Assembly (NCBI RefSeq): GCF_009688965.1
Contig: NZ_AP021875.1
Location: 4,092,001 to 4,156,000, forward strand
DNA length: 64,000 bases
Origin: Desulfosarcina widdelii
Lineage (GTDB): Bacteria; Desulfobacterota; Desulfobacteria; Desulfobacterales; Desulfosarcinaceae
Direction of reading: 5' to 3'
The notes under the pieces were generated by a model that was not told where the DNA came from, ran no database searches, and saw only the letters and a list, made by a program, of their open reading frames with translations. The translations under genes were made by a program, and so were the position numbers. Numbering within the stretch: the stretch's first letter is position 1; every line of letters starts with the position of its first letter. Of this stretch, positions 47,633 to 58,113 are shown one piece after another.

Positions 47633-49039
47633 TTACCCCTTGACCTTCTCCACAATCGCCTTGGCCGGCACCAGTCCGGTGGCCGCCGCCGAAACGATAT
47701 TACCCGCCACGCCGGGTCCGTCCCCGGCCACATACATGCCCGTGATTTCCGTTTCCAGGCTCGCCGACGTCTCCACCTGGGTGGCAAAAAATTTGATCTC
47801 CGGTGCGTACAGCAGGGTTTCATCGTTAGACACCCCCGGCACCACGGCATTGAGCTGCTCCAGGCCATCGATGATATTGGTGAGGATTCGCTCGGGCAGG
47901 GCCATGGCGATGTCCCCGCAGACCACGTTGGTCAAGGTCGGCTCGATGTATCCCTTGCTGATCCGGTTCCAGGTGCTTCGGCGACCCCGCTTCAGGTCGC
48001 CGAAGCGCTGCAGGATGGGCTTGCCGCCGCCGATAAGCGTGGCCAACCGTCCGATGGCCTCGCCATAGGCCTGATTGTCGGTAACCGGTTCGGTCAGCAC
48101 CACTTTTGAAAGGAAGGCGAAATTGGTGTTGGTGGATTTGCGGTCGTGATAGGCGTGACCGTTGACGCAAACGAAATCGCTGTAGCTTTCCAGGGAGACG
48201 AACCCGCCCTGGTTGGTGCAAAAGGTGCGGGTCTGGTCGTCGTATTTACCGGTCTGAACGAAAAACGTGGGGTCGTAAATGACATCGCACAGGTCCTGCA
48301 TAATGTCGTTGTGCACTTCAACCCGTACGCCAACCTCGATCCCCCGCTGGGTGAGGCCGATACCATGATTCTGGGCCACCTGCCCCATCCAATCGGCGCC
48401 GATACGCCCTGGAGCCAGGATGACGTTGTCGCACCGGTATTCTCCCCGGTTGGTTTGCACGCCGCGTACCCGACCTTTTTCGACGAGAATATCCTTTACC
48501 CTTTCGGAAGTATGGATGGTCACGCCTTTGGATCGGATGTGGTCGCTCATGGTCGCAATGTATCCGGGCAGACGGTCGCTGCCCAAATGCTTTTGCTTGA
48601 TCAGCAGCAGGTCGATACCGAACCGTTTGGCCTGTTTTCGAATCGTTTTGGCCTGGTCCATATCCGTGGGATAGACCGGTCCGTCCATGCCGAAAAGGTT
48701 GAAAATGGCCTCGGTTTCATTGATGAGGGCCTCAGCAGTGGAGATGGGCATAAACTGGGTGAGATCGGTTTTGCCCAGCTTGTGGATGAAATTGAGCTTG
48801 CCGTCGGAAAACAGCCCCGCGCCGCCGACACCGCACAAAATGTTGCAGGGCCGGCACTGGGTGCAAAACTGCCGGTCGGCAACCGGACAAACGCGTTTGA
48901 GCGGCCCTTTGCCCCATTCCAGAAGCAGCACGCTGAGGTTCGCATGTTCAATGAGATAATAGGCGGAAAAAAGGCCGGCAGGTCCCCCGCCGACGATGAT
49001 GACGTCAAAATGATCGACTTTTCCGGATTGGGATGACAA
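47633..49039 (-). CDS. FAD-dependent oxidoreductase
   Basis: The protein has 468 residues. The FAD-binding Rossmann motif is VIIVGGGPAGLFSAYYL (13-29), and a second dinucleotide-type end is GMYVAGDGPGVAGNIVSAAA near the C-terminus. Cysteines C51, C59, C62, C65 and C69 cluster in VCPVADRQFCTQCRPCNILC. It resembles the large NAD(FAD)-dehydrogenase group often called uncharacterised FAD-dependent dehydrogenase. The substrate is not known. It lies 41 bases after the comM stop on the same strand. Confidence 0.85.
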   Translation of the reverse strand: MSSQSGKVDHFDVIIVGGGPAGLFSAYYLIEHANLSVLLLEWGKGPLKRVCPVADRQFCTQCRPCNILCGVGGAGLFSDGKLNFIHKLGKTDLTQFMPISTAEALINETEAIFNLFGMDGPVYPTDMDQAKTIRKQAKRFGIDLLLIKQKHLGSDRLPGYIATMSDHIRSKGVTIHTSERVKDILVEKGRVRGVQTNRGEYRCDNVILAPGRIGADWMGQVAQNHGIGLTQRGIEVGVRVEVHNDIMQDLCDVIYDPTFFVQTGKYDDQTRTFCTNQGGFVSLESYSDFVCVNGHAYHDRKSTNTNFAFLSKVVLTEPVTDNQAYGEAIGRLATLIGGGKPILQRFGDLKRGRRSTWNRISKGYIEPTLTNVVCGDIAMALPERILTNIIDGLEQLNAVVPGVSNDETLLYAPEIKFFATQVETSASLETEITGMYVAGDGPGVAGNIVSAAATGLVPAKAIVEKVKG

Positions 49040-49080
49040 AGCAGGGCTCTCCTTGGGTTTGTCTGTTATCGGACGGGCTA

Positions 49081-50616
49081 TCAGGGCTGGTGTTGGGCTC
49101 GATCCAGACTGCGGTATTGAATCGCCTCGGTCACGTGGTGAACCTGGATGTCGGCTGCGCCTTCCAGATCGGCAATGGTTCGGGAAATCTTCAAAATACG
49201 ATTATAGGCCCGGGCCGAAAGACCAAGGCTGTCAATGGCCGACTCCAGGACGCTGCCGGCATCGTCATCGATGCGGCAATGGGAGCGGATGTGGCGGCTG
49301 GCCATCTGGGCGTTGCTGTATATTCGGGTGCGTTTGAACCGCCGGTTCTGGATCTGACGGGCGGCCATCACCCGCTGTCGGATTTCGGCCGACGTTTCCG
49401 CATTGGGGTCCGCCATTAAATCCTTTTGGGGTACGGCCGGCACCTCTACATGCAAGTCGATGCGATCCAGAAGGGGGCCGGAAATCTTGGACCGGTAGCG
49501 GTGAATCTGGTGGGCCGTGCACCGGCAGGCATGCCGCGGGTCTGTGAAATAACCGCATGGGCAGGGATTCATCGCGGCAATAAGCATAAAACTGGACGGA
49601 TAGGTCAAGCTGGTAGCGGCTCGGGATATGGTCACCTGGAGGTCTTCCAACGGCTGCCGCAGTACCTCGAGAACATTTTTTTTATATTCGGGTAGTTCGT
49701 CCAGAAACAGTACACCGTTGTGCGCCAGGCTCACCTCCCCGGGTCTAGGAATATGCCCGCCTCCGATCAGGCCCGCATCCGAAACCGTATGATGGGGGCC
49801 GCGGAAAGGGCGCCGGGTCACCAGGGGCTGCTTCCGGTTCAGCAATCCGACGACACTGAAGATTTTTGTGGTTTCGATTGCCTCCTCAAAGGACATGGGC
49901 GGCAGAATCGTTGAAATCCGCCTGGCCAGCATGGTCTTGCCGGAACCGGGCGGCCCCACCATAAGCACATTGTGGCCGCCGGCGGCGGCAATTTCCAGCG
50001 CACGCTTGGCATGCTCCTGACCCAATACTTCGGAAAAATCGGTTCCGGAACGATCCTCGGTTTCAAAGAGGGTCTTTACGTCGGTCTTTTGGGGAAGGAT
50101 GGAGCAAAAGCCCCTGAGAAAATCCACCACTTGGCTCAGGGTTCGGACCGGGTAAACGCAAAGACCCGATACCACCGAGGCCTCATTCCCATTGTCCGCG
50201 GGAACCACGATGCCCCGATAACCGGCTTTTTGTGCGGCGATGGCCATGGGCAGCGAACCGTTCACCGGCTTGACGCGACCATCCAGCGACAGTTCTCCCA
50301 AAAAAAGGTAGCCGGAAATGGCTTTTTCGGGAAGAATACCGGTGGCGCCGAGAATCCCCAAGGCAATGGGCAGATCGAAGCCGGTCCCCTCTTTTTTGAT
50401 GTTGGCCGGGGCCAGGTTCACGGTGATGCGATCCGCCGGGAAGGTATATCCGGAATTGCTGATAGCCGATTTCACCCGTTCCCGACTTTCCTTGACCGCC
50501 GCTTCCGGCAAGCCGACCGTCGTAAAGGTCGGCAATCCTTGGGCAATATCCACTTCGACCTCGACCAGATAGGCATCAATCCCGATGACAGCACTGCTCA
50601 ATACCCTGGCCAGCAA
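49081..50616 (-). CDS. ComM/YifB-family AAA+ ATPase (Mg-chelatase-like)
   Basis: The protein has 511 residues from the TTG at 50616, chosen because GGGAGG lies upstream and the family begins [13 protein letters not shown]. Residues 1-165 are a Lon-like domain, followed by the AAA+ module with Walker [12 protein letters not shown] and [11 protein letters not shown], and the helical C-terminus. ComM is a helicase that aids branch migration in natural transformation of some bacteria, and many members are uncharacterised. Confidence 0.93.
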   Translation of the reverse strand: MLARVLSSAVIGIDAYLVEVEVDIAQGLPTFTTVGLPEAAVKESRERVKSAISNSGYTFPADRITVNLAPANIKKEGTGFDLPIALGILGATGILPEKAISGYLFLGELSLDGRVKPVNGSLPMAIAAQKAGYRGIVVPADNGNEASVVSGLCVYPVRTLSQVVDFLRGFCSILPQKTDVKTLFETEDRSGTDFSEVLGQEHAKRALEIAAAGGHNVLMVGPPGSGKTMLARRISTILPPMSFEEAIETTKIFSVVGLLNRKQPLVTRRPFRGPHHTVSDAGLIGGGHIPRPGEVSLAHNGVLFLDELPEYKKNVLEVLRQPLEDLQVTISRAATSLTYPSSFMLIAAMNPCPCGYFTDPRHACRCTAHQIHRYRSKISGPLLDRIDLHVEVPAVPQKDLMADPNAETSAEIRQRVMAARQIQNRRFKRTRIYSNAQMASRHIRSHCRIDDDAGSVLESAIDSLGLSARAYNRILKISRTIADLEGAADIQVHHVTEAIQYRSLDRAQHQP

Positions 50617-50885
50617 ATCAAGACCTCCCGTTTGAAGAATGCATGGATTCGCTTCCATGCGGCAAAAAAATTGTATCAAGCCCGCCATTCAAGAACAACG
50701 ATTTTATCGACCATTCAAATCCGGGCGAATGGCAATTAAATGTTGTCAAAATAAAAACAGATGATTAAGATTGCCGGACAATAGAAAATGCGGATTCGAA
50801 AAATCCGCATGCGAATGCAACGACCGCTCCTGCGAATAAAAACTTCCGCCCCGACGGATCGCCGAGCGTCAGGATATATAAAAAA

Positions 50886-51758
50886 ATGAATCGCAACCAG
50901 CAAACCATCCAATCGCCGGTTAGCTGCACCGGCGTTGGCGTCCATTCCGGCAAAATCGTCAACCTCACCATCAAGCCCGCACCGGTCAACCAGGGAATCC
51001 GATTTGTCCGCACCGATCTTCCCGGTCATCCAGCGGTTGCCGCCCATTTCAATAACGTAGTGGATACCAGCCTTGCCACCGTCATCGGGACCGAGGGTTG
51101 CATTGTTTCCACGATCGAACATCTGATGGCCGGATTTTTCGGCATGTCCATCGACAACGCTACCGTGGAGGTGGATGGCTACGAGCTGCCTATAATGGAC
51201 GGCAGCGCCGGGCCGTTTACCAGTCTGATCAAATCTGCCGGAACCCAAGCCCAGGACGGCCCCAAATGCTATTTCAAAGTCAAGGCGCCTATATCGCTTT
51301 CCGAAAATGGAAAATCGGTGACGGTCTACCCGTCTGATGAATTCAGACTCACCTGTTCCATCGATTTCAACCACCCGCTGATCGGCAAGCAGACATGCGA
51401 TTTTATTATCGACCGGGAAACCTTCCAAAAAGAGATCTGTTCGGCCCGCACTTTCGGATTTCTCCATGAAGTGGAGATGATGAAGCGCTATGGTCTGGGA
51501 CGGGGGGGGTCTTTGGAAAATGCCGTGGTAATCGACGGAGACCGGGTGCTCAACGAGGGCGGGCTGCGCTATTCGGATGAATTCGTCCGCCATAAGGCAC
51601 TGGACTGCCTCGGCGATTTTTCTCTCATTGGCATGCCCATCATGGGGCATGTGGTGACCCAAAAATCCGGTCACGCCTTCAACCACGCCTTCCTTGAAAA
51701 ATTTTTTACCGAAAAAGAATCCTGGGACACCGTTACCCTGTCCGCCGATTCCAAATAA
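50886..51758 (+). CDS. lpxC: UDP-3-O-acyl-N-acetylglucosamine deacetylase
   Basis: This 290-residue zinc amidase is the committed step of lipid A synthesis. The zinc ligands are H79 in STIEHLMA, and the His and Asp of RHKALDCLGD (about 235-239). GVGVHSGK is also typical. It shows a lipopolysaccharide-type outer membrane. It stands outside the usual mraZ/ftsZ cluster. Confidence 0.97.
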   Translation: MNRNQQTIQSPVSCTGVGVHSGKIVNLTIKPAPVNQGIRFVRTDLPGHPAVAAHFNNVVDTSLATVIGTEGCIVSTIEHLMAGFFGMSIDNATVEVDGYELPIMDGSAGPFTSLIKSAGTQAQDGPKCYFKVKAPISLSENGKSVTVYPSDEFRLTCSIDFNHPLIGKQTCDFIIDRETFQKEICSARTFGFLHEVEMMKRYGLGRGGSLENAVVIDGDRVLNEGGLRYSDEFVRHKALDCLGDFSLIGMPIMGHVVTQKSGHAFNHAFLEKFFTEKESWDTVTLSADSK

Positions 51759-51870
51759 GTCCGCCCTTTCTTTCAGCGTAAAACGCCTTGCCATTTTTAC
51801 ACGGTTCCGGTATGGTTTTTCGTATTGTTTTCCTCTATTTAGTCAACAACAGAAACGCTGCGACAAGATT

Positions 51871-52443
51871 ATGAATCGATGCAGGCAAAGGGTTACCGTT
51901 TTTTTCCTCTTGGCGATCCTGTTTCTGTCTGTTTATGGTCTGGCACTGGCCAACGAGGCCAAACTCACCAATATCATCGTCACAAATACCCGGGACGATC
52001 TTCTCGTGTACCTCTCGGTGGAGGGGGCGTTTACCGAAAAAATCGAGGACGCTGTCAAAAGAGGCGTTCCGGCTACATTCTCTTTTTTTGTCAACTTGTA
52101 CCGCAGTCGCGGGATGTGGTTCGACAAAGAGATTGCCGATCTGACCATCACCCACACGATTAAATATAACAGCCTTAAAAAAGAGTATGCGGTGACCCGC
52201 AGTTGGGACAGCAACAGCCCGGTGATCGTCCAGTCTTTTGACGTGGCGAAACAGTTGATGACCGAAATCGACAGCCTCAATGTGATTCCGCTCGATCGTC
52301 TGGAAAAGGGCAAACAATATCAGATCCAGGCCAAAGCGAAACTCAGCCGTGTTACGCTGCCCTACTACCTGCACTATGTCCTTTTTTTTCTCTCTTTCTG
52401 GGATTTCGAAACGGACTGGTACACCATCGATTTTGTCTACTAA
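51871..52443 (+). CDS. DUF4390 exported protein
   Basis: This 190-residue protein has a signal peptide or N-terminal anchor (RVTVFFLLAILFLSVYGLAL). The rest is beta-rich (LTNIIVTNTRDDLLVYLSVE) and ends in a hydrophobic pair of segments. This matches DUF4390, whose members usually precede an ntrY-like kinase gene, as here. The ATG at 51871 is preferred over a longer frame overlapping lpxC. Its function is unknown. Confidence 0.85.
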   Translation: MNRCRQRVTVFFLLAILFLSVYGLALANEAKLTNIIVTNTRDDLLVYLSVEGAFTEKIEDAVKRGVPATFSFFVNLYRSRGMWFDKEIADLTITHTIKYNSLKKEYAVTRSWDSNSPVIVQSFDVAKQLMTEIDSLNVIPLDRLEKGKQYQIQAKAKLSRVTLPYYLHYVLFFLSFWDFETDWYTIDFVY

Positions 52444-52464
52444 CCGCTTTTATCCAATGCCCTC

Positions 52465-54705
52465 ATGATCTTCGGCAAACGCAATCCTGCACCCCAAATC
52501 ATGCTCTCGCCGGATGAACGCAAGCGCCGGAAACGGGAGGCGGTGATCAGCATTGCCATCATTGTGGCAGTGGCTGTCCTGACCTTCATTGAAAACCGGG
52601 TGATTACCTTCGGAACCGACATTCCGGTTTCCAACACCATTTTGATGTTCATTCTGATCAACATCAACCTGCTGCTGTTGATTCTGTTGATCTTTCTGGT
52701 CTTCCGCAATCTGGTAAAACTGCTTTACACCCGCCGCCGCAAGGTCATGGGTGCCCAACTGCGCACACGGCTGGTCATGGCCTTTGTGGCCCTTTCCCTT
52801 TTGCCCACCATCATCCTGTTCTTCTTTGCCATCAATTTCATCACCAACAGCATTGAATTCTGGTTTACCGTTCCCGTGGAGCAGGCTCTGGAAAAATCCC
52901 TGCTCGTCGGCCAGAAATTCTATCGCGAGAACGAAATCCGCCACAGCTTTTTCATCGAACGCATCTCCTACCAACTGTCACGCAAGAAAATGACCGAACC
53001 GGATAAGCGCAACGAACTCAACCATTACATCCAGGTGGTTCAACGCGAATTCGACCTGGATTCCGTCGAGGTCTATTCGGCGAACTACAACCGAATCACC
53101 TATGCCTTGGGCAAGGACCTGGAAAACATGGCCGTGGCGGCCGCCCCCCCCAGGGCCTTTATCAAGGACAGCGGCGACAAGAAGGTGCGTACCGTCACCG
53201 AGACCCTGGAAAACGGTGAACTGCTGCGTACCGTCGGGACCGTCCCCTTCGGTGTTGCGCCGGAATCAGCGGTCGCCCATATTGCGCTGGGCCTCTTTGT
53301 TCCGCCGGATCTGGCGGAAAACATGGAATCCATCGCCAGAGGATTTGACGAGTATCAGCAAATCAAGCTTTTGAAAAAACCCATTCAGATTACCTACTAC
53401 ATCACCTTGTCCATCGTGGCGCTGCTGGTTATTTTCTGCGCCGTCTGGTTTGGTTTTTACCTGGCGAAAACCATTACCATCCCCATCATGAACCTGGCCG
53501 ACGGTACCCGTCGGGTGGCCGAAGGGGATCTTTCCGTTTCCATCGACCCGCCTGCCGCGGACGATGAAATCGGCAGCCTCATCCACGCGTTCAACAAAAT
53601 GACAAAAGATCTGCGCTCCAGCCGCCAGCAGCTTGAATTGTCCGCCCGGCAACTGACCCAACAGAACCAGGAGATCGAAGCAAGGCGGCAATACATGGAG
53701 ATCGTGTTGAAAAATGTGTCCGCCGGTGTCATTACCCTGGACGCCGATGGTATTGTGACAACCTTCAACACTTCGGCAGAACGGATGCTGAACCTCGATG
53801 CCGGCAAAATTCTCGATAAACATTACAAGGAGTTGTTGGTTTCCGAGCATCTTGATTTCGCCGAAGACATCATGGACCGGATCGCGTCCGAACGGGACCA
53901 GACGCTTGAGATTCCGCTTAGAATTACGGTCAACGGACAACCGCGTACATTTCTCGTTTATGTGAATGCGTTGAAGGACGAACAGGGCGGCCCGTTGGGC
54001 ACTGTTATGGTGTTCGACGATCTTACGGAGCTTGAAAAGGCCCAGCGCATGGCTGCCTGGCGGGAGGTAGCCCGGCGCATTGCCCATGAGGTGAAAAATC
54101 CGCTCACTCCCATCGGCCTTTCCGCCCAACGGCTCAAACGGCGCTATTCGGAGCGCATCAATGAAGAAGTCTTCGACGAATGCACCCGTATGATCATCGA
54201 TCATGTCGATCTGATTCGCAATCTGGTCAATGAGTTCTCTACATTCGCACGGTTTCCGACGGCCAATCCCAAGCCGTGCAGTCTGGCCCCCATCATAGAG
54301 GAGACGGTTTCCCTTTATCGGGAGGGCCATCCGGACATTCAGTTCGACCTCCACACGGGAGAAGACATCCCCGAGATGAACCTGGACCGGCAGCAGTTCA
54401 AACAGGCCATGATCAACCTGGTGGACAACGCGGTCGCCGCCGTTCGGAACCGTGGAACCATCGCCATCACCGCCGCCTACGATCCGATCCTGAAACTGGT
54501 CCGGCTGGAAGTCGCCGACGACGGCACCGGCATCGCCGATGCGGACAAAATCCGGCTCTTCGAACCCAACTTCTCCACAAAGAAAGCAGGGATGGGATTG
54601 GGTCTGACCATCGTCAACTCGATTGTCACCGACCACAATGGAAGGATACGGGTACAGGATAATCTGCCTAAAGGCGCTAAATTTGTCATCGAACTGCCGG
54701 TTTAA
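52465..54705 (+). CDS. NtrY-like membrane sensor histidine kinase
   Basis: The protein has 746 residues. Membrane segments are at about 25-45, 52-78, 100-122 and 312-336, with a periplasmic loop between the last two. HAMP lies at about 336-390, PAS at about 410-520, and the HisKA phosphoacceptor is H541 in RRIAHEVKNPLTP. The HATPase domain has NLVDNAVAAV and DDGTGIAD. NtrY/NtrX pairs sense nitrogen or redox state in other bacteria, and the signal here is unknown. The stop is 49 bases before the regulator gene. Confidence 0.92.
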   Translation: MIFGKRNPAPQIMLSPDERKRRKREAVISIAIIVAVAVLTFIENRVITFGTDIPVSNTILMFILININLLLLILLIFLVFRNLVKLLYTRRRKVMGAQLRTRLVMAFVALSLLPTIILFFFAINFITNSIEFWFTVPVEQALEKSLLVGQKFYRENEIRHSFFIERISYQLSRKKMTEPDKRNELNHYIQVVQREFDLDSVEVYSANYNRITYALGKDLENMAVAAAPPRAFIKDSGDKKVRTVTETLENGELLRTVGTVPFGVAPESAVAHIALGLFVPPDLAENMESIARGFDEYQQIKLLKKPIQITYYITLSIVALLVIFCAVWFGFYLAKTITIPIMNLADGTRRVAEGDLSVSIDPPAADDEIGSLIHAFNKMTKDLRSSRQQLELSARQLTQQNQEIEARRQYMEIVLKNVSAGVITLDADGIVTTFNTSAERMLNLDAGKILDKHYKELLVSEHLDFAEDIMDRIASERDQTLEIPLRITVNGQPRTFLVYVNALKDEQGGPLGTVMVFDDLTELEKAQRMAAWREVARRIAHEVKNPLTPIGLSAQRLKRRYSERINEEVFDECTRMIIDHVDLIRNLVNEFSTFARFPTANPKPCSLAPIIEETVSLYREGHPDIQFDLHTGEDIPEMNLDRQQFKQAMINLVDNAVAAVRNRGTIAITAAYDPILKLVRLEVADDGTGIADADKIRLFEPNFSTKKAGMGLGLTIVNSIVTDHNGRIRVQDNLPKGAKFVIELPV

Positions 54706-54754
54706 TGTCTTGATACCGGCACAGTCACCAAACTGTTGAAAAAAGGAGAATGGT

Positions 54755-56095
54755 ATGTTCCCCTCCATTTTGATCGTCGACGACGAGCCTTCGATCCTGC
54801 AATCCCTGAGTGGATTGCTCATAGACGAGGGCTTCGAAATCATCACTGCCAGCAATGGCTATGAAGCCCTGAAAATCATCGATTCCGAAGCCCCGGACCT
54901 GGTGCTGCTCGATATCTGGATGCCGGGAATCGACGGCATTGAAACCCTGAAGGAAATCAAAAAAAACAGTTCCTCTTTACCGGTGATCATCATCACTGGA
55001 CACGGCAATGTGGAAACCGCGGTCAAGGCAACCAAGCTGGGGGCCTTCGACCTCATTGAAAAGCCCCTGAACATTGACAAAGTCATCGTTTCCATCAACA
55101 ACGCCCTCGATTTTCGCCGACTGGAAGAAGAAAACCGTTATCTGCGCAAAAAAATCATCGAGAAGCACTCCATCAGCGGCGGCAGTGCACCTGTTCAGGC
55201 ATTGAACCTTCAAATCGCCACAGTGGCCCCCACCGAATCCTGGGTCCTCATCAAAGGGGAAAACGGAACCGGCAAGGAGCTTGTTGCCAGAACCATTCAC
55301 CAGTTGAGCCCCCGGGCGGAAGCCCCCATGATCGACGTCAACTGCGCGGCCATTCCCGAAACACGCATCGAAAACGAGCTGTTTGGCCACGAAAAAGGCG
55401 CCGTCACCGGGTCCAATGTTAAAATGCGCGGTAAATTCGAACTGGCCAACTCCGGCACCATCTTTCTGGACGAAATCGGGGACATGAGCCTGGCCACCCA
55501 GGCGAAGATTTTGCGGGTACTGGACGAGAAGAAATTTCAACGGGTTGGCGGGGGTCGTGTGCTGACCACCGACGTGCGGGTCATCGCCGCCACAAATAAA
55601 GATCTTGAGGCGGAGATCGAAAAAGGGCGTTTCAGAGAAGATCTTTACTACCGACTCAACGTGGTCCCCATCGAGGTCCCGCCCTTGAGAGAACGAGCCG
55701 AGGATATTCCTACCCTGGTGGACATCTTTCTCGGAGAGGCCGCCGCAAATAACCGTGAGAAACGCAAAACCGTCAACCCCGATGCCATGGAAATTCTCAA
55801 AGTCTACCCTTGGCCCGGGAACGTTCGGGAGCTGAAAAATCTTATCGAACGTCTGGCCATCATGGTAAGTGACGAAATCATAGGCGTTGCCGACTTGCCG
55901 GCCAATCTTCTGGATCCGAAAGTCGGCGGCAATCTTTTTTCCATCGCTGATTTGCAGCAGGCCCGAACGGCTTTCGAATCCGAGTACATCCGCAAACAAC
56001 TCGCCGCCCACGGAAACGATATCGACAAGACCGCACATGCCATTGGCGTCGAACCGGATTATATCACCACGGCTCTGGAAGGAACCCGGGATTGA
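54755..56095 (+). CDS. NtrX-like response regulator with an AAA+ sigma-54 domain
   Basis: The protein has 446 residues. The receiver has D9, D10 and the phosphoacceptor D53 in VLLDIWMPG. The AAA+ domain has Walker A GENGTGKE (168-175). The sigma-54 contact loop, normally GAFTGA, is GAVTGS (215-220). The C-terminal Fis-type helix-turn-helix is short and ends IGVEPDYITTALEGTRD. Activation of sigma-54 RNA polymerase is uncertain because of the loop changes. The stop overlaps the rsmD start (TTGA). Confidence 0.92.
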   Translation: MFPSILIVDDEPSILQSLSGLLIDEGFEIITASNGYEALKIIDSEAPDLVLLDIWMPGIDGIETLKEIKKNSSSLPVIIITGHGNVETAVKATKLGAFDLIEKPLNIDKVIVSINNALDFRRLEEENRYLRKKIIEKHSISGGSAPVQALNLQIATVAPTESWVLIKGENGTGKELVARTIHQLSPRAEAPMIDVNCAAIPETRIENELFGHEKGAVTGSNVKMRGKFELANSGTIFLDEIGDMSLATQAKILRVLDEKKFQRVGGGRVLTTDVRVIAATNKDLEAEIEKGRFREDLYYRLNVVPIEVPPLRERAEDIPTLVDIFLGEAAANNREKRKTVNPDAMEILKVYPWPGNVRELKNLIERLAIMVSDEIIGVADLPANLLDPKVGGNLFSIADLQQARTAFESEYIRKQLAAHGNDIDKTAHAIGVEPDYITTALEGTRD

Positions 56096-56643
56096 GGGTC
56101 ATCAGCGGGACACTGAAAGGTCGCCGACTGGTCTGCCCACCGGGGCTTGCCACCCGTCCGACTGCCGACCGGATCAAAGAGTCCATTTTCAACATCCTTT
56201 CCGGCAGGTTTCAAGAAAGTCGGGTGCTCGATCTGTTCGCCGGCACCGGTGCCCTGGGAATCGAAGCGTTGAGCCGGGGGGCGGCATTTGCCGTTTTCAT
56301 CGACCAGGCCAAGGCAGCAATGGATGCCATCCAACGAAACATACGTGCATTTGGGATAGAAGGGCGCTCCCGTACCATCCGATGGAACATCCGCAAAAAC
56401 CTCAATTGTCTGCGTTCGACCCCGTCCTTCGACCTGGTCTTCATGGATCCGCCCTATAGCACCAATGCGGTGAACCCCGTATTGACCTCCCTGGCAGCGT
56501 GCGGTGCATTGTGCCCCGGCGCCCGAATCGTGATCGAGCACAGCGATCAAGAACGCATCGTCCTTCCGACGGACACGCTGGTCCTCGCCGACCAGCGAGG
56601 ATTCGGGAAAACCCTTGTTTCGTTCGTGGATGCCATGATATAG
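56092..56643 (+). CDS. rsmD: 16S rRNA (guanine966-N2)-methyltransferase
   Basis: The protein has 183 residues and starts with TTG overlapping the regulator stop. RVISGTLKGRRL, LDLFAGTGALGIEAL (SAM-binding) and the catalytic FMDPPYS motif identify RsmD. It methylates G966 of 16S rRNA. The pair rsmD-coaD is widespread. Confidence 0.94.
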   Translation: MRVISGTLKGRRLVCPPGLATRPTADRIKESIFNILSGRFQESRVLDLFAGTGALGIEALSRGAAFAVFIDQAKAAMDAIQRNIRAFGIEGRSRTIRWNIRKNLNCLRSTPSFDLVFMDPPYSTNAVNPVLTSLAACGALCPGARIVIEHSDQERIVLPTDTLVLADQRGFGKTLVSFVDAMI

Positions 56644-56703
56644 ACCCTTTCCGAAAAGCGCCAGTTCTCGTTTTTTAGCTGTAGCCAACCACCGGGAGCC
56701 TTT

Positions 56704-57186
56704 ATGTCTCGTATCGCCATCTATCCCGGATCATTCGATCCGGTGACCAACGGACACATCGATATCGCCAAACGCGGATTGAAACTGTTCGATCACATCA
56801 TCGTCGCCATTCTTCACAACCCGGGTAAGAAATCGCTGTTCACCATTGAGGAACGCCTGGAAATGCTCAACGAAAGCATGTCCGGTATTGATCATATCGA
56901 GTTCGACACCTTCGACGGCCTGCTTGTGGATTATGCCCACCAGCGGAAAGCGTGTGCGATCTTAAGGGGGATGCGGGCGGTGTCCGACTTCGAATACGAG
57001 TTCCAGCTGGCATTGATGAACCGCAAACTCAAACGGCAAGTCGAGACCGTTTTTCTGATGACCGGACTGCGGTGGATCTTCACCAGCTCGTCGATCATCA
57101 AAGAGGCTGCCCGCTTCGGCGGAGATGTGTCGGACATGGTGCCGCCGAAAGTCAATTCCCGGCTCAAAACCAAATTCGGATTCTGA
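56704..57186 (+). CDS. coaD: Phosphopantetheine adenylyltransferase
   Basis: This 160-residue nucleotidyltransferase makes dephospho-CoA. IYPGSFDPVTNGHIDIAKRG contains the T/HxGH motif, and FTSSSIIKEAARFGGDVSDM is the C-terminal ATP loop. GGAG lies before the ATG. Confidence 0.96.
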   Translation: MSRIAIYPGSFDPVTNGHIDIAKRGLKLFDHIIVAILHNPGKKSLFTIEERLEMLNESMSGIDHIEFDTFDGLLVDYAHQRKACAILRGMRAVSDFEYEFQLALMNRKLKRQVETVFLMTGLRWIFTSSSIIKEAARFGGDVSDMVPPKVNSRLKTKFGF

Positions 57187-57189
57187 GCC

Positions 57190-58086
57190 ATGGATCTATG
57201 GCAGCTTCAAATTTTCTGTAAGGTCGTCGACCTCAAAAGTTTTTCCCTGGCGGGGCGGGCGGTTCACCTCTCGCAGCCTACGGTTTCCAGCCATATCAAA
57301 GATCTGGAGGATCACTTCGGCTGTCGCCTCATCGACCGACTGGCCAAAGAAGCCCTGCCCACCAAGGCCGGGCAATTGCTCTACCGCTACGCCAATCGAA
57401 TGATTTCTCTGCGGGACGAAACCGAAAGCGCCCTGGCGGCCTTCAAGGGTGAAATCAAAGGCTGCCTGGATATCGGCGGTAGCAACATTCCCGGCGCTTT
57501 TGTACTGCCGGCTATTATCGGCGCGTTTACCGCCCGTTACCCGGATGTCAACATCAGCCTCTCAATTGCCGATACCCGCCAGACTATCGACGCGATCCTT
57601 TCCGGGGAACTGGAACTGGGTGTCGTGGGCGCGGCGTCCTCCGATCCCGGTATTCTTCAGCGCCGTCTGATGGAGGATACCATGTGTCTGGTCGTCCCGG
57701 CCGGACACCGGTGGTTTTCTAAAAAACGCGTGACCGCCAAACAGTTGTTCAACGAGCCGTTCATTATCCGCGAATCCGGATCGGGAACCTTGAAATCGAT
57801 TCAAAACAGCTTCTCCGACGCGGGACTGCGTTTCAGCGATCTGAAAGTGGTCGCCCGCATTGGCAGCACCGAAGCCCTGCGCCAGGGCATCAAGAACGGC
57901 ATGGGGGTTTCCATTCTCTCCGCCGTTGCCGTATCCGACGACGTCGCGGCTGGTCATCTGCATACCCTGACCATCGACGGCCTGAACCTCAAGCGGGCCT
58001 TTTACCTCACCCACCACCGCCACCGCAGCCTCTCCCCCCTGTGCCAGGCCTTCATCGAATTCATCGGCAGCCGGATGCCTGAATAA
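57190..58086 (+). CDS. LysR-type transcriptional regulator
   Basis: The protein has 298 residues. The N-terminal winged helix-turn-helix is MDLWQLQIFCKVVDLKSFSL followed by HLSQPTVSSHIKDLE, and the periplasmic-binding-like effector domain spans about 90-298. It begins four bases after coaD. The N-terminus resembles the LysR members linked to selenium metabolism in anaerobes, but no selenium gene is present here, so the target is unknown. Confidence 0.9.
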   Translation: MDLWQLQIFCKVVDLKSFSLAGRAVHLSQPTVSSHIKDLEDHFGCRLIDRLAKEALPTKAGQLLYRYANRMISLRDETESALAAFKGEIKGCLDIGGSNIPGAFVLPAIIGAFTARYPDVNISLSIADTRQTIDAILSGELELGVVGAASSDPGILQRRLMEDTMCLVVPAGHRWFSKKRVTAKQLFNEPFIIRESGSGTLKSIQNSFSDAGLRFSDLKVVARIGSTEALRQGIKNGMGVSILSAVAVSDDVAAGHLHTLTIDGLNLKRAFYLTHHRHRSLSPLCQAFIEFIGSRMPE

Positions 58087-58113
58087 AGGAAGGGGGGCAA
58101 CCCGTAGAAGGAA

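Noticed and set aside
53266..54855. A 529-codon frame antisense to the NtrY-like kinase
   Set aside because: The sense strand has all kinase motifs, and the antisense frame has none.
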